Part shown: positions 1 to 17,700 of the stretch, piece by piece
Layout of the letters: each line of letters opens with the position of its first letter
Position numbering within the stretch: position 1 is the first letter of the stretch
Source: Mesostigma viride
Taxonomy: Eukaryota; Streptophyta; Mesostigmatophyceae; Mesostigmatales; Mesostigmataceae
NCBI GenBank assembly: GCA_009746045.1
Contig: RPFO01000667.1
Coordinates: forward strand, 7,069,046 to 7,133,045
Length of the DNA: 64,000 nucleotides
Direction of reading: 5' to 3'
Program-made: the position numbers and the translations under genes
Notes under the pieces: generated by a model
Database searches by the model: none
What the model was told of the DNA's origin: nothing
What the model saw: the letters and a program-made list of their open reading frames with translations, nothing else

Positions 1-187
1 GTGCGTGTGCGTGTGCGTGTGCGTGTGCGTGTGCGTGTGCGTGTGCGTGTGCGTGTGCGTGTGCGTGTGCGTGTGCGTGTGCGTGTGCGTGTGCGTGTGC
101 GTGTGCGTGTGCGTGTGCGTGTGCGCCTGGGCCTGGGCCTGGGCCTGGGCCTGGGCCTGGGCGTGGGCCTGGGCCTGGGCCTGTTGC
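1..187. repeat. Compound microsatellite (GTGCGT)n then (CTGGGC)n
   Basis: Uninterrupted GTGCGT hexamers run to about 125 and change to CTGGGC-type hexamers up to about 183. The tract lies in the ITPase gene, just upstream of the exon at 260, so it is intronic. Open frames through it are only consequences of the 6-bp period. The alternating purine-pyrimidine part could adopt Z-DNA (inference). Confidence 0.95.
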
Positions 188-259
188 GCGCGCGTGTGAT
201 TCATCATGCAGACTCCACCTACCTGCCTGTGCTTCAACATGCCTGTTGCACATGCGCAG

Positions 260-4519
<4,260 letters not shown>

Positions 4520-5216
4520 GCCAACATCAGGGTGCACCTTTATTGATGAAACCATTAGAACAGGCTTGAGAATCTAGGTAAAAGATGGTACCACAAGTCC
4601 CCTCAAGCAAGCGTCTTGATTATCCGCATCATCGGCTTGCTCGGGTAGATGGAAATGAGATCGAGATGCAGAAAGGAGTGGTACTGCATTGCGTTTCAGA
4701 CATCAATCGTCCAGGCATAGTTGTCTCACTTCATCAATGTCCAGAACATTAATGTAGACACACACTCTTAAGCTGCTTTAATGTCTAAAGCAGATTAGGG
4801 GCTGCGAATGGATCATGAGCACGCTGAGAGCAAGAGTGCCTCGCCCTATGCTCTGAGTGATTTCATCTGAGTGATTTCATCTTAGTGATCAAAAGTTTGA
4901 TGCATGCACATCTTTGAGAGGCTAGTGCCTCTGCGGCTGTTCTCCTGGTTTCCGTTAAATTAAATTAGGAACATATCTCCGTTGGGAGTACATGTAGCAC
5001 ATATCCCTGAGAAGGGGCGTATGGCTTTTCATACAGTCTGGGCTACTTCCTGCAAGTCTGTTGGTTTCCATGGAAGCGCAGATAGTAGCTAATACAACAG
5101 AGTCCTGCCTGTTGAAGATCGCCATTGGGTATGGCAGCTAGGATGGTCTGCTTGCTGTGGAATGCATTCAACGGCCGGAGGAACGGATGTAGTTAGTCAA
5201 CGACAAGTATTGTTTT
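4520..5216. other. Spacer between ITPase and L1-like element, with a minus-strand retroelement 3' end
   Basis: No gene seen. About 4965-5045 matches, on the minus strand, the retroelement 3' end also found at 55540-55640. It has a TGCTACATGTACTCCC-AACGGAG block that can form a CTCC/GGAG stem, next to an AATTTAATTT-type tail. Imperfect GAGTGATTTCAT repeats occur near 4855-4885. Confidence 0.6.
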
Positions 5217-5252
5217 CTAGATTAGCTTAGCGTTAGCACGTGACAAGCAGCT

Positions 5253-6640
5253 ATGACGACTCCGAAAGCAAAACGAGGCCTGCTTGAAAAAGGATCGAGC
5301 TTTCCGGCTCCCAGCCCAACCCACTCGCCATCGTCCTTGCCCAGCCGTTTGGGGCCGCAAACCCCTCGCCAGCAAACCCATCGCCAAGCGCCTCGCCAGA
5401 GCCCAAGAAACCCTGCCACGACACATACAAATGGCGCCAGTACCTATCTAGACTACGCAAGCTTTTCTTTCCGCGGCTGGCTGCGACTGCCTTAGGAAGA
5501 ATGCGCCCAGATATGCCAGTACTACGCACTGGAACACAAGCTCCAAGCGCCCGAGGGGCCCATCCCCGCGGACAACGTAGAGGAGTTCCTGGCCCTGCCA
5601 TGATTCAACCATCGCCTCGCCATCCTCTTCAGCTTCTTCAAGCTAACTGAACGCGACCTCGTCGCTAGGCTCCGCAACCCAGCCCGGCCTGCGCAGCCGG
5701 CAGCCACACCGGCTCCCTCCCTCTGCAAGGATGACATCCGAGCAGTGCTGGAGGAGCACGTGACCTGGCCCCTGGCCGAGAAGATGACATTGAAGACCAC
5801 AGCGCTCAACACGGTGGAGGCCAAGGTCTCCAATACGGAAACCAAGGTCGCACACAAGCTTCAACCTCAGCTCACGGCGCTGCAGACCGCGGCGCAGGCC
5901 TCTGATGCGCATGCCGCCCTCCTCTCCTGCCTCAATCAGGTGGAGGGCAAGTGCGGTGTGCTCATGAAGAAGCTTGAAGCCATCACCGCCCACATCGAGG
6001 CCCTGGCCACACAGGTCCCAAAGATAGCGGAGCAGACGGCCACCATCGATCGCATCCCAGCCAACCCGGCAGGATGCTGGCGACCTCCCGCCGCTCTCCT
6101 ATGCGGACCTGCTGTGGTCAGCGACCCCTCAACCACTGACGCCATCGCCACGAAGCTCCAGGAGCTGGAGGACCACCGCCAGGCCGAACAACGGGAGGCC
6201 ACCGACCGCGCTCGCCCGGCGAGTGCCGAGTGGTGCTGCGTCGTTTCCCCCAGAAGCCAGGTGAGACGTCAACCACCCTTGCCGACGAGCTCAAGGACCA
6301 GCTTCTTACCCTCATGGGCCTGGTAGGTGAGGTAGCTGAACTGCGCGGGTGCCACCGCCTTCCCCACTCACGGGACAAGGTGGCTCCCCCACCAGTCCTG
6401 CTCACCTTCCCCTCCCCCGAGGACAAGCAGCGGTTCCTCTCTCGTCGCAAGAGGTTGCACGACCTCACCTGGACGCTGGACGACGACCTGACCCCCGCTC
6501 AGCAGCAGCAGCGACGCGACCTGTGGCCGGAATACCTCCGCCACAAGCAGGACCCCCAGAAGCCTAAGGTGTACCGGAGGGGCGGGGACCTGATGATCAA
6601 CCACAAGCTAGATGTGGACGCCCCCTGCGGGCTAGAATAG
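5253..6640 (+). pseudogene. L1-like retrotransposon ORF1 remnant
   Basis: One reading frame runs from ATG 5253 with in-frame stops at 5493 (TAG) and 5601 (TGA), then shifts frame near 6230-6320 and ends at 6640. The N-terminus is Pro/Ser/Gln-rich. The middle (about 5745-6080) is rich in Leu, Ala, Lys and Glu and looks like a coiled coil. The C-terminal part has F.SPEDKQRFLSRRK, then LDDDLTPAQQQQRRDLWP and RRGGDLMI. That arrangement is typical of the L1 ORF1 C-terminal domain (F..PEDR..L...R, DLTP...RR.L.P, W..G). ORF1 protein binds element RNA. Two stops and a frameshift mean it is not functional. A related ORF1 fragment occurs at 54545-54720. Confidence 0.75.
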
Positions 6641-7060
6641 CCCTAGCTTGTAATCATTGGTAGTCACTGCCGCCATGGCAGCCATGCCTAGAATGTTTGC
6701 CTAGCCGTGCCACCATACCTAGCCACGTGCACCGCTAACACACGGTACACAACCAGCCATAGTCTTAGCTAGCTTAGCACTTGTACAGCCATGCTACGTC
6801 CTGGCTATGATCGATCAGATTACTTGCCCACGCTCAGGTTGTTATGATATGCTCACATGGGTCTTATTGCACCTACAGAACTTGCCGGATCGTCTATCGT
6901 GTCCGATTGCAGCTGTGGCATGCCTCTGGCATGAAGGAGAAAGTCTCTGCCCTTTCTTCCTGTTGTGCACATACAGGGATTAAAAGCACTCGATCCGGAG
7001 CTCCGTGACTCCCCAACGGGAGCACGAGTTTGTTAATTAATAAATTGCACTCCATGGCGC
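6641..7060 (+). mobile_element. L1-like element 3' untranslated region and (TTAA) tail
   Basis: This stretch aligns with 44465-44531 plus 45746-45985, the 3' end of the L1-like copy downstream. Shared blocks include GCTACG-CCTGGCTA, CAGATTACTTGCCCACGCTC and CTCACATGGGTCTTATTG. It ends in ACTCCCCAACGGGAG (CTCCC-CAAC-GGGAG stem-loop) at about 7008-7022 followed by TTAATTAATAAA. It has no insertion at 6830-6850 and so serves as the empty site for the truncated element at 44545-45734. Confidence 0.75.
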
Positions 7061-7283
7061 TGCAATTAAATAATATGAAGTGAGACAACTATGAATAGCA
7101 TGCACGATTGCAGCAGCTAGTGTGTATCAAGGACAGCATTTCGGGCTCGTTCTTTCGGCATTCTAGTGTACGCTGTTGTCTTGTATGCGGTCCAGCCTAC
7201 ACATGGCTTGAAATGCCTTGGCCGATCAAGCAATATCGTCAGACCTGGCCATTAAACCCCTGGGAAATGACCCGTAAATGATT

Positions 7284-10074
7284 TCATAGATGGAAGCCGT
7301 GGCATGGCTGCGCCCGGGCAGACCACAGCTTTCGCGTGACCTCCTGCCTGACAAACCTCACAAAGTCGGCCGTCTGGTTATCCCCCCTCGACTCTGCCAC
7401 CGCGAGCGCCTGACTGAGTGGCTCCTTTGCCCCCGCGGCCATGAAGTGCTTCCGGAACGCAAAGTGCGCCTTGATCAACCCTGGCCAAACGCACACTAGC
7501 GTGGCCAAATGCCTGGCATCCACGACGCAGGCCATGCCGATCCGCCCGCCATGCGCCAGCATCAACTTGAGCAGGCGCACGAGAAGCTGACAGGTGGCGT
7601 CCTTGGGCATCTCGGCCAGCCGCGCCATTCCCTCGCCGACTGAGACCAAGTTCAGGAGCACCAAGTTGGCCACAGTAAGGCAGTCCATGATCTGGAGCTC
7701 GACCTCCGCTCTGTCGCCTGCCACTCCCCTGCACCTGCCATAGGAGTCTGACATCCGTTTGTCTGGCTGGCAGTCGCTCCCTCGCTCGACTGTGTGTGAG
7801 CCGGAGGGACCACGTGTGCCTATCAAAGCACTAGTAGCACGGTCAGGCGTCCCCGTGACGCCAACCGTCAACCCCCCAGTGCCGCCACCAGGCAGCGCAC
7901 CAGAGCCGCCACCCACGAGTGCCTCGTGCCGCTGCAACCCTTGCCGGATGGTCTCCAGCGTGCCCTCCACCAGGCCGGCCTCGATAAACCACGCCCTGTT
8001 CACCGCGTCCTTTGCCAGCATCGATATCGCCATGCAAGCCCAGTACTCCACTGTGGGATACCTTCCTGCGGCCGCCACGCGAAGCATGTCGGCGACGTGA
8101 GGGCACGCGCCGCGGAGCTGCCCCGCGATCCCGGCAGGCCCTCCGCTGCAGATGTTCTGGACAGACTGACACGTGTACACCGCGAGAGCCCACGATGAGT
8201 CTTGGGTGAGGATCTCGGACTTGTATTCCGGCGACGTGGCCATCGCGCACGCCGCCACCAAGTCCGCGCACATGCCGGGGGGGATGGCAACAGCGACACC
8301 CCCACTGCCATCCCCATATCCTGGTGTCCTCCCTGGGCCTCCCTGCCGCGTAGCCCTGGAGTCTCGGTGCGGGTCTCGCGGCTCCGTCGTGCCGTGGCCG
8401 AGATCCGGGTAGGTGTTGGACTCAGTGGCCGACGTGATGGCCCGGCACGCGTCCAGCACCAGCGAGAGGGCATCCATGCCTAGGGCCACCGCGTGGCGAA
8501 GGCAAGCGCCGAGCGCAGGGAGCAGCGCTGGGTGGATGCCCAGCTGGCGCACGTGCGCGCACCGGGCGTCGTGCCCGCAGACGGAGGCGAGCTGCTGGAG
8601 GCCATGCAGCGCGGAGCAGCTGGTGCCACACGCGCCCAGCCTTGCTTCAGTCGAGAAGGGGTCCATACTTGGTTCAGTCGAGAAGGGGCCCATCCCCCAT
8701 TCGGGCGATGTCGCGTCCTCCTGAGGGTCAGCACCTGCGGAGGGGTCCGCATCATGAGGGTCACCGCGCCTCTGATCCGCGGATGGTGTCGGCATTGCGT
8801 CCTCGCGCCTTTGATCCGCGGATGCACCGCCACGAGGGTCCAAAGTCATGCACTGTCCAGAACCCACATGATGGCTGCGACTGGGCCTGGAGCTGCTGGC
8901 ATCCGGCCCCTTGCCGCTGCGGGTGGGCCTGGTGCTGCAGGCATCCGGCCCCTCGCCGCTGCGGGTGGGCCTGGTGCTGCTGGCATCCGGCCCCTTGCCG
9001 CTGCGGGTGGGCCTGGTGCTGCTGGCATCCGGCCCCTCGCCGCCACCGCTGCTGCCAGCCCCCGCAATGATGCCCCGCTGCACCGCTTGAAACGTCCCCG
9101 CGTCGCTAAATAGAGCGCAGAGGGACGCATCCGCGCCGAGCGTGCCCAGGTAGACGCATCTGCTGGCCACGGCGAGGAGCCGCCACGCGCGCCGCTGGGT
9201 TGCGCCTATCACCACCTGCGTCAGGTGCTCAATACCGCCCGCCATGGCAAACGCCGCGTGGTTGCCGGGGCTCACCCAGATGAGGCCCTCCAGCCCGTAG
9301 CACACAGGGAGGAAGGGGACCCAGGACCGGCCGGCCAGGATGCGGGCCAGGGTGTCGGCATAGAGCGCGCAAGCGCCGGCCTTGCCGAGAAGCTTCCCCT
9401 CTTTCGTGCCCATCTTGGAGCGCTGGAGGACCTCCAGCAAAGCGGAGCCCTCGCCCCCGCCCAATAGTGATGCAGCATCCGTGTCGCTCACCAAGTCGTC
9501 GAATACGAATGAGGCAAGGCTCTCGGCCGTCGTCCCGTTGGCCGTCGCGAATCGGTCATCCAGCTCGCGGGCCGCGGCGGCGACGAGGTCTTGGGCTTGC
9601 GCGTCGGTCAGCCCACACGGCAGCTCCTCGGGCGGTCTGCCTTCGGGGTTTGTCAAGTGCTTGCATAGGACTTTGTGCCTGGGGAAATCGGCGACTTGGC
9701 ATTCCTGCGCATACCGAGGAATAATGATGTTATATTTAGCAACGTTATTTTAGCAAATTTGTAATCTTTATCAACGCTATCAAGGAGCACGTTACAAGGA
9801 ATGGACGCTCTTATCAAGGAGCGGGTCACCAAGGACACGCTCGGCACGCTAATAGACAATTACCAAAAACAGCGGCATTGTAAAGGCAAGACAGACGAAC
9901 TTGTGACGCTGCCAATGTACGCATTGTGACTGATCGTCACCCCACAAAGCTCGAAGAATTTGGGTAAGTAGTTGGCGGGAAGAAACTCACACGGGAGCAA
10001 TAGTACACTGTTCGACACCTGGCACACGCCTTGGCAGCTCTTTCGTTGCAATTAGGGCAAACTTTAGTAGCCAT
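7284..10074 (-). CDS. MYND zinc-finger protein with armadillo-like helical body
   Basis: Exon 1 (10074-9991) begins at ATG and reads CPNC...CARC...YYCSR, ending at a GTGAGT donor. Exon 2 (9704-7284) follows GCGCAG and continues ECQVADFPRHKVLCKH. Joined in phase 0 they give a complete MYND finger: C6, C9, C17, C20, C26, C30, H38 and C42 of about 834 residues. MYND fingers mediate protein-protein contacts with proline-rich partners. After the finger the protein is rich in Ala/Leu helices resembling armadillo-type repeats (for example YPTVEYWACMAISMLAKDAV), interrupted by a low-complexity Pro/Ser/Asp-rich linker near residues 245-375 that includes four 14-residue repeats. The second exon is very long (2.4 kb) compared with other exons in the window. 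No catalytic domain such as SET is seen. The MYND call is strong, the armadillo call moderate, and the function unknown. Confidence 0.88.
8882..9049. repeat. In-frame 42-bp tandem repeat inside the MYND-ARM gene
   Basis: Four copies of a 42-bp unit encode GEGPDASSTRPTRS-type 14-mers on the minus strand. Copies differ by a few bases, mostly Glu/Lys and Ser/Cys exchanges. The length is a multiple of three, so unit gain or loss keeps the frame. Confidence 0.9.
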
Positions 10075-11617
10075 TATTTGGTACCGGGCTTTACATAACC
10101 ACTTTCACCAGGCGGCTTGAACAAGGCCCGCTTCACCATCCCACGTTGTGCAGGGCCTAGCGCAAGTTATGCAACATCGGGGGTGAAGGCCATGCACGGC
10201 AGCAAGCTATATATCCCAGTCCCGTCCTTGCAAACTTGTCTCAATTGTCTTGGTTGGGGCGCTCCTGCCCCCATTGCATCGTGAACGTAATCAATTGAGT
10301 CGCACACTGCATCAGGCTCGCACTGGTATGTATTATGTAATCATAAATTTAGTCCGCTAACCCTGTCGGACCACCGGCGCGGGGATTAACTCAACTCAAC
10401 TCATAAATCTAGTATGGATGTGGAAGCTATTCGAGGTTTACATAGGCATTCATTTCTATTCCGAATTTCCGATTGCTGTTGCGGTCCTCGAATTACTAGT
10501 AGGCCATACAGTACTGAACTGTAGTGTAGGCTGTGTAGCATACTAGCAATGCATTCGCTATTCGGCCTATTCATATTGTACGTCTTGTATCTTCTGGGCC
10601 CTGGAGTGCATAACCCTGGGCTGAATTGGCTCTGGCGCAGTGGCCGGCGCTGTGAGTCCCAACAACAGCTTTTTTAGTCCGCGTGCACCGTGCGCCGTGC
10701 AGGCGCGTTCATATTCAAGTATGTATGCTATATCCTATAACGGTCTACGGACTCAAGATATTTCAGGATTGCTCGAAAGTCGAGAGTCGAATAGGTATGT
10801 AACTCGAATTGCTCGAGGGTCGGAGCCTCGGAGGGTGCAATATGCGCATAAACCGTGACTGGAGCCACCACAGTATCAGTCTAATCGTGCGCACTGGGAA
10901 AATGCAAACTGCGCGTGCATGCAGATAATTATGAGAATGCCGGCCTTGACCAGCTATACAAGCATCTGTTAGATCCTCTGCCTTTTATAGTTGATACAGC
11001 TAATGATAAGCATCTGTTATCTCATCTTGCACCTTTCATTCTGGTCCTATCGCTACCGGTTCCTTGTCATGCAACTGAGGCCCGTACCTCCCGGAAGGCG
11101 GGGGCAAGTGGCGTCCGTGCGGCGCAGGACGCCGGACTTCCTGCGCAAGAACATCCTGTGGAAAGCTCAAAGCACATGCTAATCCCGAAACCTGAATTTC
11201 CTAACATTTCTTCAGTCCTAGGCAGAATTCGTCCCAAGGGCAGGATCTGTAGTGGAACTCAAAATCGGCACTTTTTTTAAATATAGCGGTTATCTGGGAA
11301 TGCTGGATGGTATTTATTTGCTTTGCACGCATAAACCGGAATTTGAAACCGTCGCAGTCCTGCGGTTGGTAAGATGCCTTCCAATAACAGTTATTCTTCG
11401 GCCACGTCCCTGCCTCAGTCAAGAGATGGGCACGTGGCGTCGCATACCGGGACAGTGTTCCTGCGTAGCCATATCCTGTAAAAAAACATCTCTCATCCCG
11501 TAACCTGCGTTCGAAGATAATGCTTTATCACCTTGAGAAACTTCACGTGCCTCGTCTGCGAGGTCCACTCAAGGTTGAGCCTTTACCCTGATACCACATC
11601 GTAGTTTTTTCACCCAG
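10075..11617. other. Spacer between the MYND-ARM gene and the ankyrin gene
   Basis: This divergent intergenic interval should contain the promoters of both neighbours. No clear TATA box was assigned. A GC-rich island at about 11069-11160 has a short plus-strand frame (PGRRGQVASVRRRTPDFLRK) and could be an exon on either strand, but splice sites are ambiguous. Confidence 0.5.
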
Positions 11618-11718
11618 CAAGGGCGAGTTTGGAAATGGAGCAGCATGGCGAGCCCAACGAAACCGTCGACCAATGGATTTTGAGAATCGGGGAACGTCCC
11701 CAAGGCCGGCTTCCTCAG
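11618..11718 (+). CDS. Candidate first or early exon of the ankyrin gene
   Basis: A strong TTTTTTCACCCAG acceptor-like sequence precedes 11618. ATG at 11635 opens MEQHGEPNETVDQWILRIGE and the frame runs to CAG|GTCAGC at 11718/11719, ending in phase 0 as required by the next exon (12316). The exon may be initial (from ATG) or internal (from 11618). Confidence 0.5.
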
Positions 11719-14700
11719 GTCAGCTTTGTCAAACCCTGGGATACTTGGGCCCTGCATATCAAAAAACAAGCCTTCCACATGCATGGGCTGTGAGCAATGT
11801 GCATACCATTATACGTCCTCAGAAAATGTGACTGCCTGATCTCGGAATTCGCATTTTGCACGGACCAGGTTTGCAATGCTTGAGGGCTGCTGAACACGCA
11901 TGGCTTGGCACCTGCATCATACAACCCCGCCGCAGTGGGCGAGGAAGCAAGGATCGGCTGTTGTGTCCCACCCTCTTTCATGGCACCTTTTATAGGTGGT
12001 GCCTATGACTTGGGCACCATACCCATCGTGACTTGTCTTTTGTCTGTTGTCTTTTGTGGCGGGTAATCCTTCGTGCGTGGTGAACGGGGACCTGGACAAT
12101 GGAAGGCATTGGGCTGGAATGTGCATAGAAAGCCATGGGAGATTTCTGCTAGAGGTCCTGCATTCAATTTTTCCTAGTAATAACCTGTCAACCATATCCT
12201 GCTAGAAATAGTGGATGCTCATTAAGAATGCAACCTTTGACTTGCGTTCCATATCTGTTCCGGACGCATCCTATCGGCGCATGCACATGTGTTGCTATTT
12301 ATAAACCATGCCCAGGGTCGCGAGTCGGCCCTGACTGCTGCCATCCGGGAAGGGCGCTTGGACGCCGTGGCGCTTCTAATCAAGCTGGGGGTGGACGTCA
12401 ACAAGTCTGATAGGGTGGGTACAACAAGTCTGATGGGTTGGGTTGCCGGTCTCATGTCGACTAGTTATCTGACCTCATCCCTTCTAGCCGATCTGCCCTC
12501 ATTCCTACCCCCCATCCGCCAAGTTTTGTTTCCAAAATCCATGGGTATGGACAACCAAGTCTTCCATCTGATATCAATATTGATGGTGTGTTCCTTCCTA
12601 TGAGTATCCGTGTGTTTCCAAGATCAATTTCAATGTGTTTCCAAGATCCACGTCAACATGTGCTTCCAAGATTAACGTGTATTGTCAACCCCAGTGTTCC
12701 ATGTGCAGGTTCTGTGAATTCAGTCACTAATTTCCTTCGTGCTCTGTAGATCGTGCGAGTCTTGGATCCTAGGGCTGGAGCATGTGGTCACCTTTTGAAG
12801 CCGCACGCGGGTGACAGGTGCTGAAATGTCCTGTGTAACATTTGACACTTTTCAACTAAGTTGATGTGTAGCCATGATTAAGCCATAATGCAATGAGTTG
12901 ATCTTTCTGTCAAGTTGAAAGTCAGACCGGCCCTCTTGAACAAAAGCACAGTTTCCCATGGCAACCGAACCTAGGCTATAACAGCAATCTTGAACAACAG
13001 CATAGTTTCCCATGACCACCGAACCTAGGCTATAACAGCAATCTTGAACAACAGCACAGTTTCCCATGACCACCGAACCTAGGCTATAACAGCAATCTTG
13101 AACAACAGCACTCAGTTTCCCATGACCACCGAACCTAGGCTATAACAGCAATCTTGAACAAAAGCACAGTTTCCCATGACCACCGAACCTAGGCTATAAC
13201 AGCAATCTTGAACAAAAGCATAGTTTCCCATGACCACCGAACCTAGGCTATAACAGCAATCTTGAACAACAGCATAGTTTCCCATGACCACCGAACCTGG
13301 GCTATAACAGCAATCTTGAACAACAGCACAGTTTCCCATGACCACCGAACCTAGGCTATAACAGCAATCTTGAACAACAGCACAGTTTCCCATGACCACC
13401 AAACCTAGGCTATAACAGCAATCTTGAACAAAAGCATAGTTTCCCATGACCACCGAACCTGGGCTATAACAGCAATCTTGAACAAAAGCACAGTTTCCCA
13501 TGACCACCGAACCTAGGCTATAACAGCAATCTTGAACAAAAGCATAGTTTCCCATGACCACCGAACCTAGGCTATAACAGCAATCTTGAACAACAGCAAC
13601 AGCACAGTTTCCCATGACCACCGAACCTAGGCTATAACAGCAATCTTGAACAACAGCACAGTTTCCCATGACCACCGAACCTAGGCTATAACAGCAATCT
13701 TGAACAACAGCACAGTTTCCCATGACCACCGAACCTAGGCTATAACAGCAATCTTGAACAAAAGCATAGTTTCCCATGACCACCGAACCTAGGCTATAAC
13801 AGCAATCTTGAACAACAGCACAGTTTCCCATGACCACCGAACCTAGGCTATAACAGCAATCTTGAACAACAGCACAGTTTCCCATGACCACCGAACCTGG
13901 GCTATAACAGCCATCTTGAACAACAGCACAGTTTCCCATGACCACCGAACCTGGGCTATAACAGCAATCTTGAACAACAGCAACAGCACAGTTTCCCATG
14001 ACCACCGAACCTAGGCTATAACAGCAATCTTGAACAAAAGCATAGTTTCCCATGACCACCGAACCTAGGCTATGACAGCAATCTTGAACAACAGCAACAG
14101 CATAGTTTCCCATGACCACCGAACCTGGGCTATAACAGCAATCTTGAACAACAGCAACAGCACAGTTTCCCATGACCACCGAACCTAGGCTATAACAGCA
14201 ATCTTGAACAAAAGCATAGTTTCCCATGACCACCGAACCTAGGCTATAACAGCAATCTTGAACAACAGCAACAGCACAGTTTCCCATGACCACCGAACCT
14301 GGGCTATAACAGCAATCTTGAACAACAGCAACAGCACAGTTTCCCATGACCACCGAACCTAGGCTATAACAGCAATCTTGAACAAAAGCATAGTTTCCCA
14401 TGACCACCGAACCTAGGCTATAACAGCAATCTTGAACAAAAGCATAGTTTCCCATGACCACCGAACCTAGGCTATAACAGCAATCTTGAACAAAAGCACA
14501 GTTTCCCATGACCACCGAACCTGGGCTATAACAGCAATCTTGAACAACAGCAACAGCATAGTTTCCCATGACCACCGAACCTGGGCTATAACAGCAATCT
14601 TGAACAACAGCAACAGCACAGTTTCCCATGACCACCGAACCTAGGCTATAACAGCAATCTTGAACAAAAGCTTAGTTTCCCATGACCACCGAACCTAGGC

Positions 14701-17700
14701 TATAACAGCAATCTTGAACAACAGCATAGTGTCCCATGACCACCGAACCTGGGCTATAACAGCAATCTTGAACAACAGCAACAGCACAGTTTCCCATGAC
14801 CACCAAACCTGGGCTATAACAGCAATCTTGAACAACAGCAACAGCATAGTTTCCCATGACCACCGAACCTAGGCTATAACAGCAATCTTGAACAAAAGCA
14901 CAGTTTCCCATGACCACCGAACCTAGGCTATAACAGCAATCTTGAACAACAGCATAGTGTCCCATGACCACCGAACCTAGGCTATAACAGCAATCTTGAA
15001 CAAAAGCATAGTTTCCCATGACCACCGAACCTAGGCTATAACAGCAATCTTGAACAACAGCACAGTTTCCCATGACCACCGAACCTGGGCTATAACAGCA
15101 ATCTTGAACAACAGCACAGTTTCCCATGACCACCGAACCTAGGCTATAACAGCCCTCTTGAACAAAAGCATAGTTTCCCATGACCACCGAACCTGGGCTA
15201 TAACAGCAATCTTGAACAACAGCACAGTTTCCCATGACCACCGAACCTGGGCTATAACAGCAATCTTGAACAACAGCAACAGCACAGTTTCCCATGACCA
15301 CCGAACCTGGGCTATAACAGCAATCTTGAACAAAAGCACAGTTTCCCATGACCACCGAACCTAGGCTATAACAGCAATCTTGAACAACAGCAACAGCACA
15401 GTTTCCCATGACCACCGAACCTGGGCTATAACAGCAATCTTGAACAACAGCAACAGCACAGTTTCCCATGACCACCAAACCTAGGCTATAACAGCAATCT
15501 TGAACAAAAGCATAGTTTCCCATGACCACCGAACCTGGGCTATAACAGCAATCTTGAACAACAGCAACAGCACAGTTTCCCATGACCACCGAACCTGGGC
15601 TATAACAGCAATCTTGAACAACAGCACAGTTTCCCATGACCACCGAACCTGGGCTATGACAGCAATCTTGAACAAAAGCACAGTTTCCCATGACCACCGA
15701 ACCTGGGCTATAAAAGCAATCTTGAACAAAAGCACAGTTTCCCATGACCACCGAACCTAGGCTATAACAGCAATCTTGAACAACAGCAACAGCATAGTTT
15801 CCCATGACCACCGAACCTAGGCTATGACAGCAATCTTGAACAACAGCATAGTTTCCCATGACCACCGAACCTGGGCTATAACAGCAATCTTGAACAACAG
15901 CACAGTTTCCAATGACCACCGAACCTAGGCTATAACAGCAATCTTGAACAAAAGCATAGTTTCCCATGACCACCGAACCTAGGCTATGACAGCAATCTTG
16001 AACAAAAGCATAGTTTCCCATGACCACCGAACCTAGGCTATAACAGCAATCTTGAACAACAGCAACAGCATAGTTTCCCATGACCACCGAACCTAGGCTA
16101 TAACAGCAATCTTGAACAAAAGCATAGTTTCCCATGACCACCGAACCTAGGCTATAAAAGCAATCTTGAACAAAAGCACAGTTTCCCATGACCACCGAAC
16201 CTGGGCTATAACAGCAATCTTGAACAACAGCAACAGCACAGTTTCCCATGACCACCGAACCTAGGCTATAACAGCAATCTTGAACAACAGCACAGTTTCC
16301 CATGACCACCGAACCTAGGCTATGACAGCAATCTTGAACAAAAGCATAGTTTCCCATGACCACCGAACCTAGGCTATAACAGCAATCTTGAACAAAAGCT
16401 TAGTTTCCCATGACCACCGAACCTAGGCTATAACAGCAATCTTGAACAACAGCATAGTTTCCCATGACCACCGAACCTGGGCTATAACAGCAATCTTGAA
16501 CAAAAGCATAGTTTCCCATGACCACCGAACCTAGGCTATAACAGCAATCTTGAACAACAGCAACAGCACAGTTTCCCATGACCACCGAACCTAGGCTATG
16601 ACAGCAATCTTGAACAAAAGCATAGTTTCCCATGACCACCGAACCTGGGCTATAACAGCAATCTTGAACAACAGCAACAGCACAGTTTCCCATGACCACC
16701 GAACCTAGGCTATAACAGCAATCTTGAACAACAGCACAGTTTCCCATGACCACCGAACCTGGGCTATAACAGCAATCTTGAACAACAGCAACAGCACAGT
16801 TTCCCATGACCACCGAACCTAGGCTATGACAGCAATCTTGAACAACAGCATAGTTTCCCATGACCACCGAACCTGGGCTATAACAGCAATCTTGAACAAC
16901 AGCACAGTTTCCCATGACCACCGAACCTGGGCTATAACAGCAATCTTGAACAACAGCAACAGCACAGTTTCCCATGACCACCAAACCTAGGCTATAACAG
17001 CAATCTTGAACAACAGGACAGTTTCCCATGACCACCGAACCTGGGCTATAACAGCAATCTTGAACAACAGCAACAGCACAGTTTCCCATGACCACCAAAC
17101 CTAGGCTATGACAGCAATCTTGAACAACAGCATAGTTTCCCATGACCACCGAACCTGGGCTATAACAGCAATCTTGAACAACAGCAACAGCACAGTTTCC
17201 CATGACCACCGAACCTGGGCTATAACAGCAATCTTGAACAACAGCACAGTTTCCCATGACCACCGAACCTGGGCTATAACAGCAATCTTGAACAACAGCA
17301 ACAGCATAGTTTCCCATGACCACCGAACCTAGGCTATGACAGCAATCTTGAACAAAAGCATAGTTTCCCATGACCACCGAACCTGGGCTATAACAGCAAT
17401 CTTGAACAACAGCAACAGCACAGTTTCCCATGACCACCGAACCTAGGCTATAACAGCAATCTTGAACAACAGCACAGTTTCCCATGACCACCGAACCTGG
17501 GCTATAACAGCAATCTTGAACAACAGCACAGTTTCCCATGACCACCGAACCTAGGCTATAACAGCAATCTTGAACAACAGCACAGTTTCCCATGACCACC
17601 GAACCTGGGCTATAACAGCAATCTTGAACAAAAGCACAGTTTCCCATGACCACCGAACCTAGGCTATAACAGCAATCTTGAACAACAGCACAGTTTCCCA

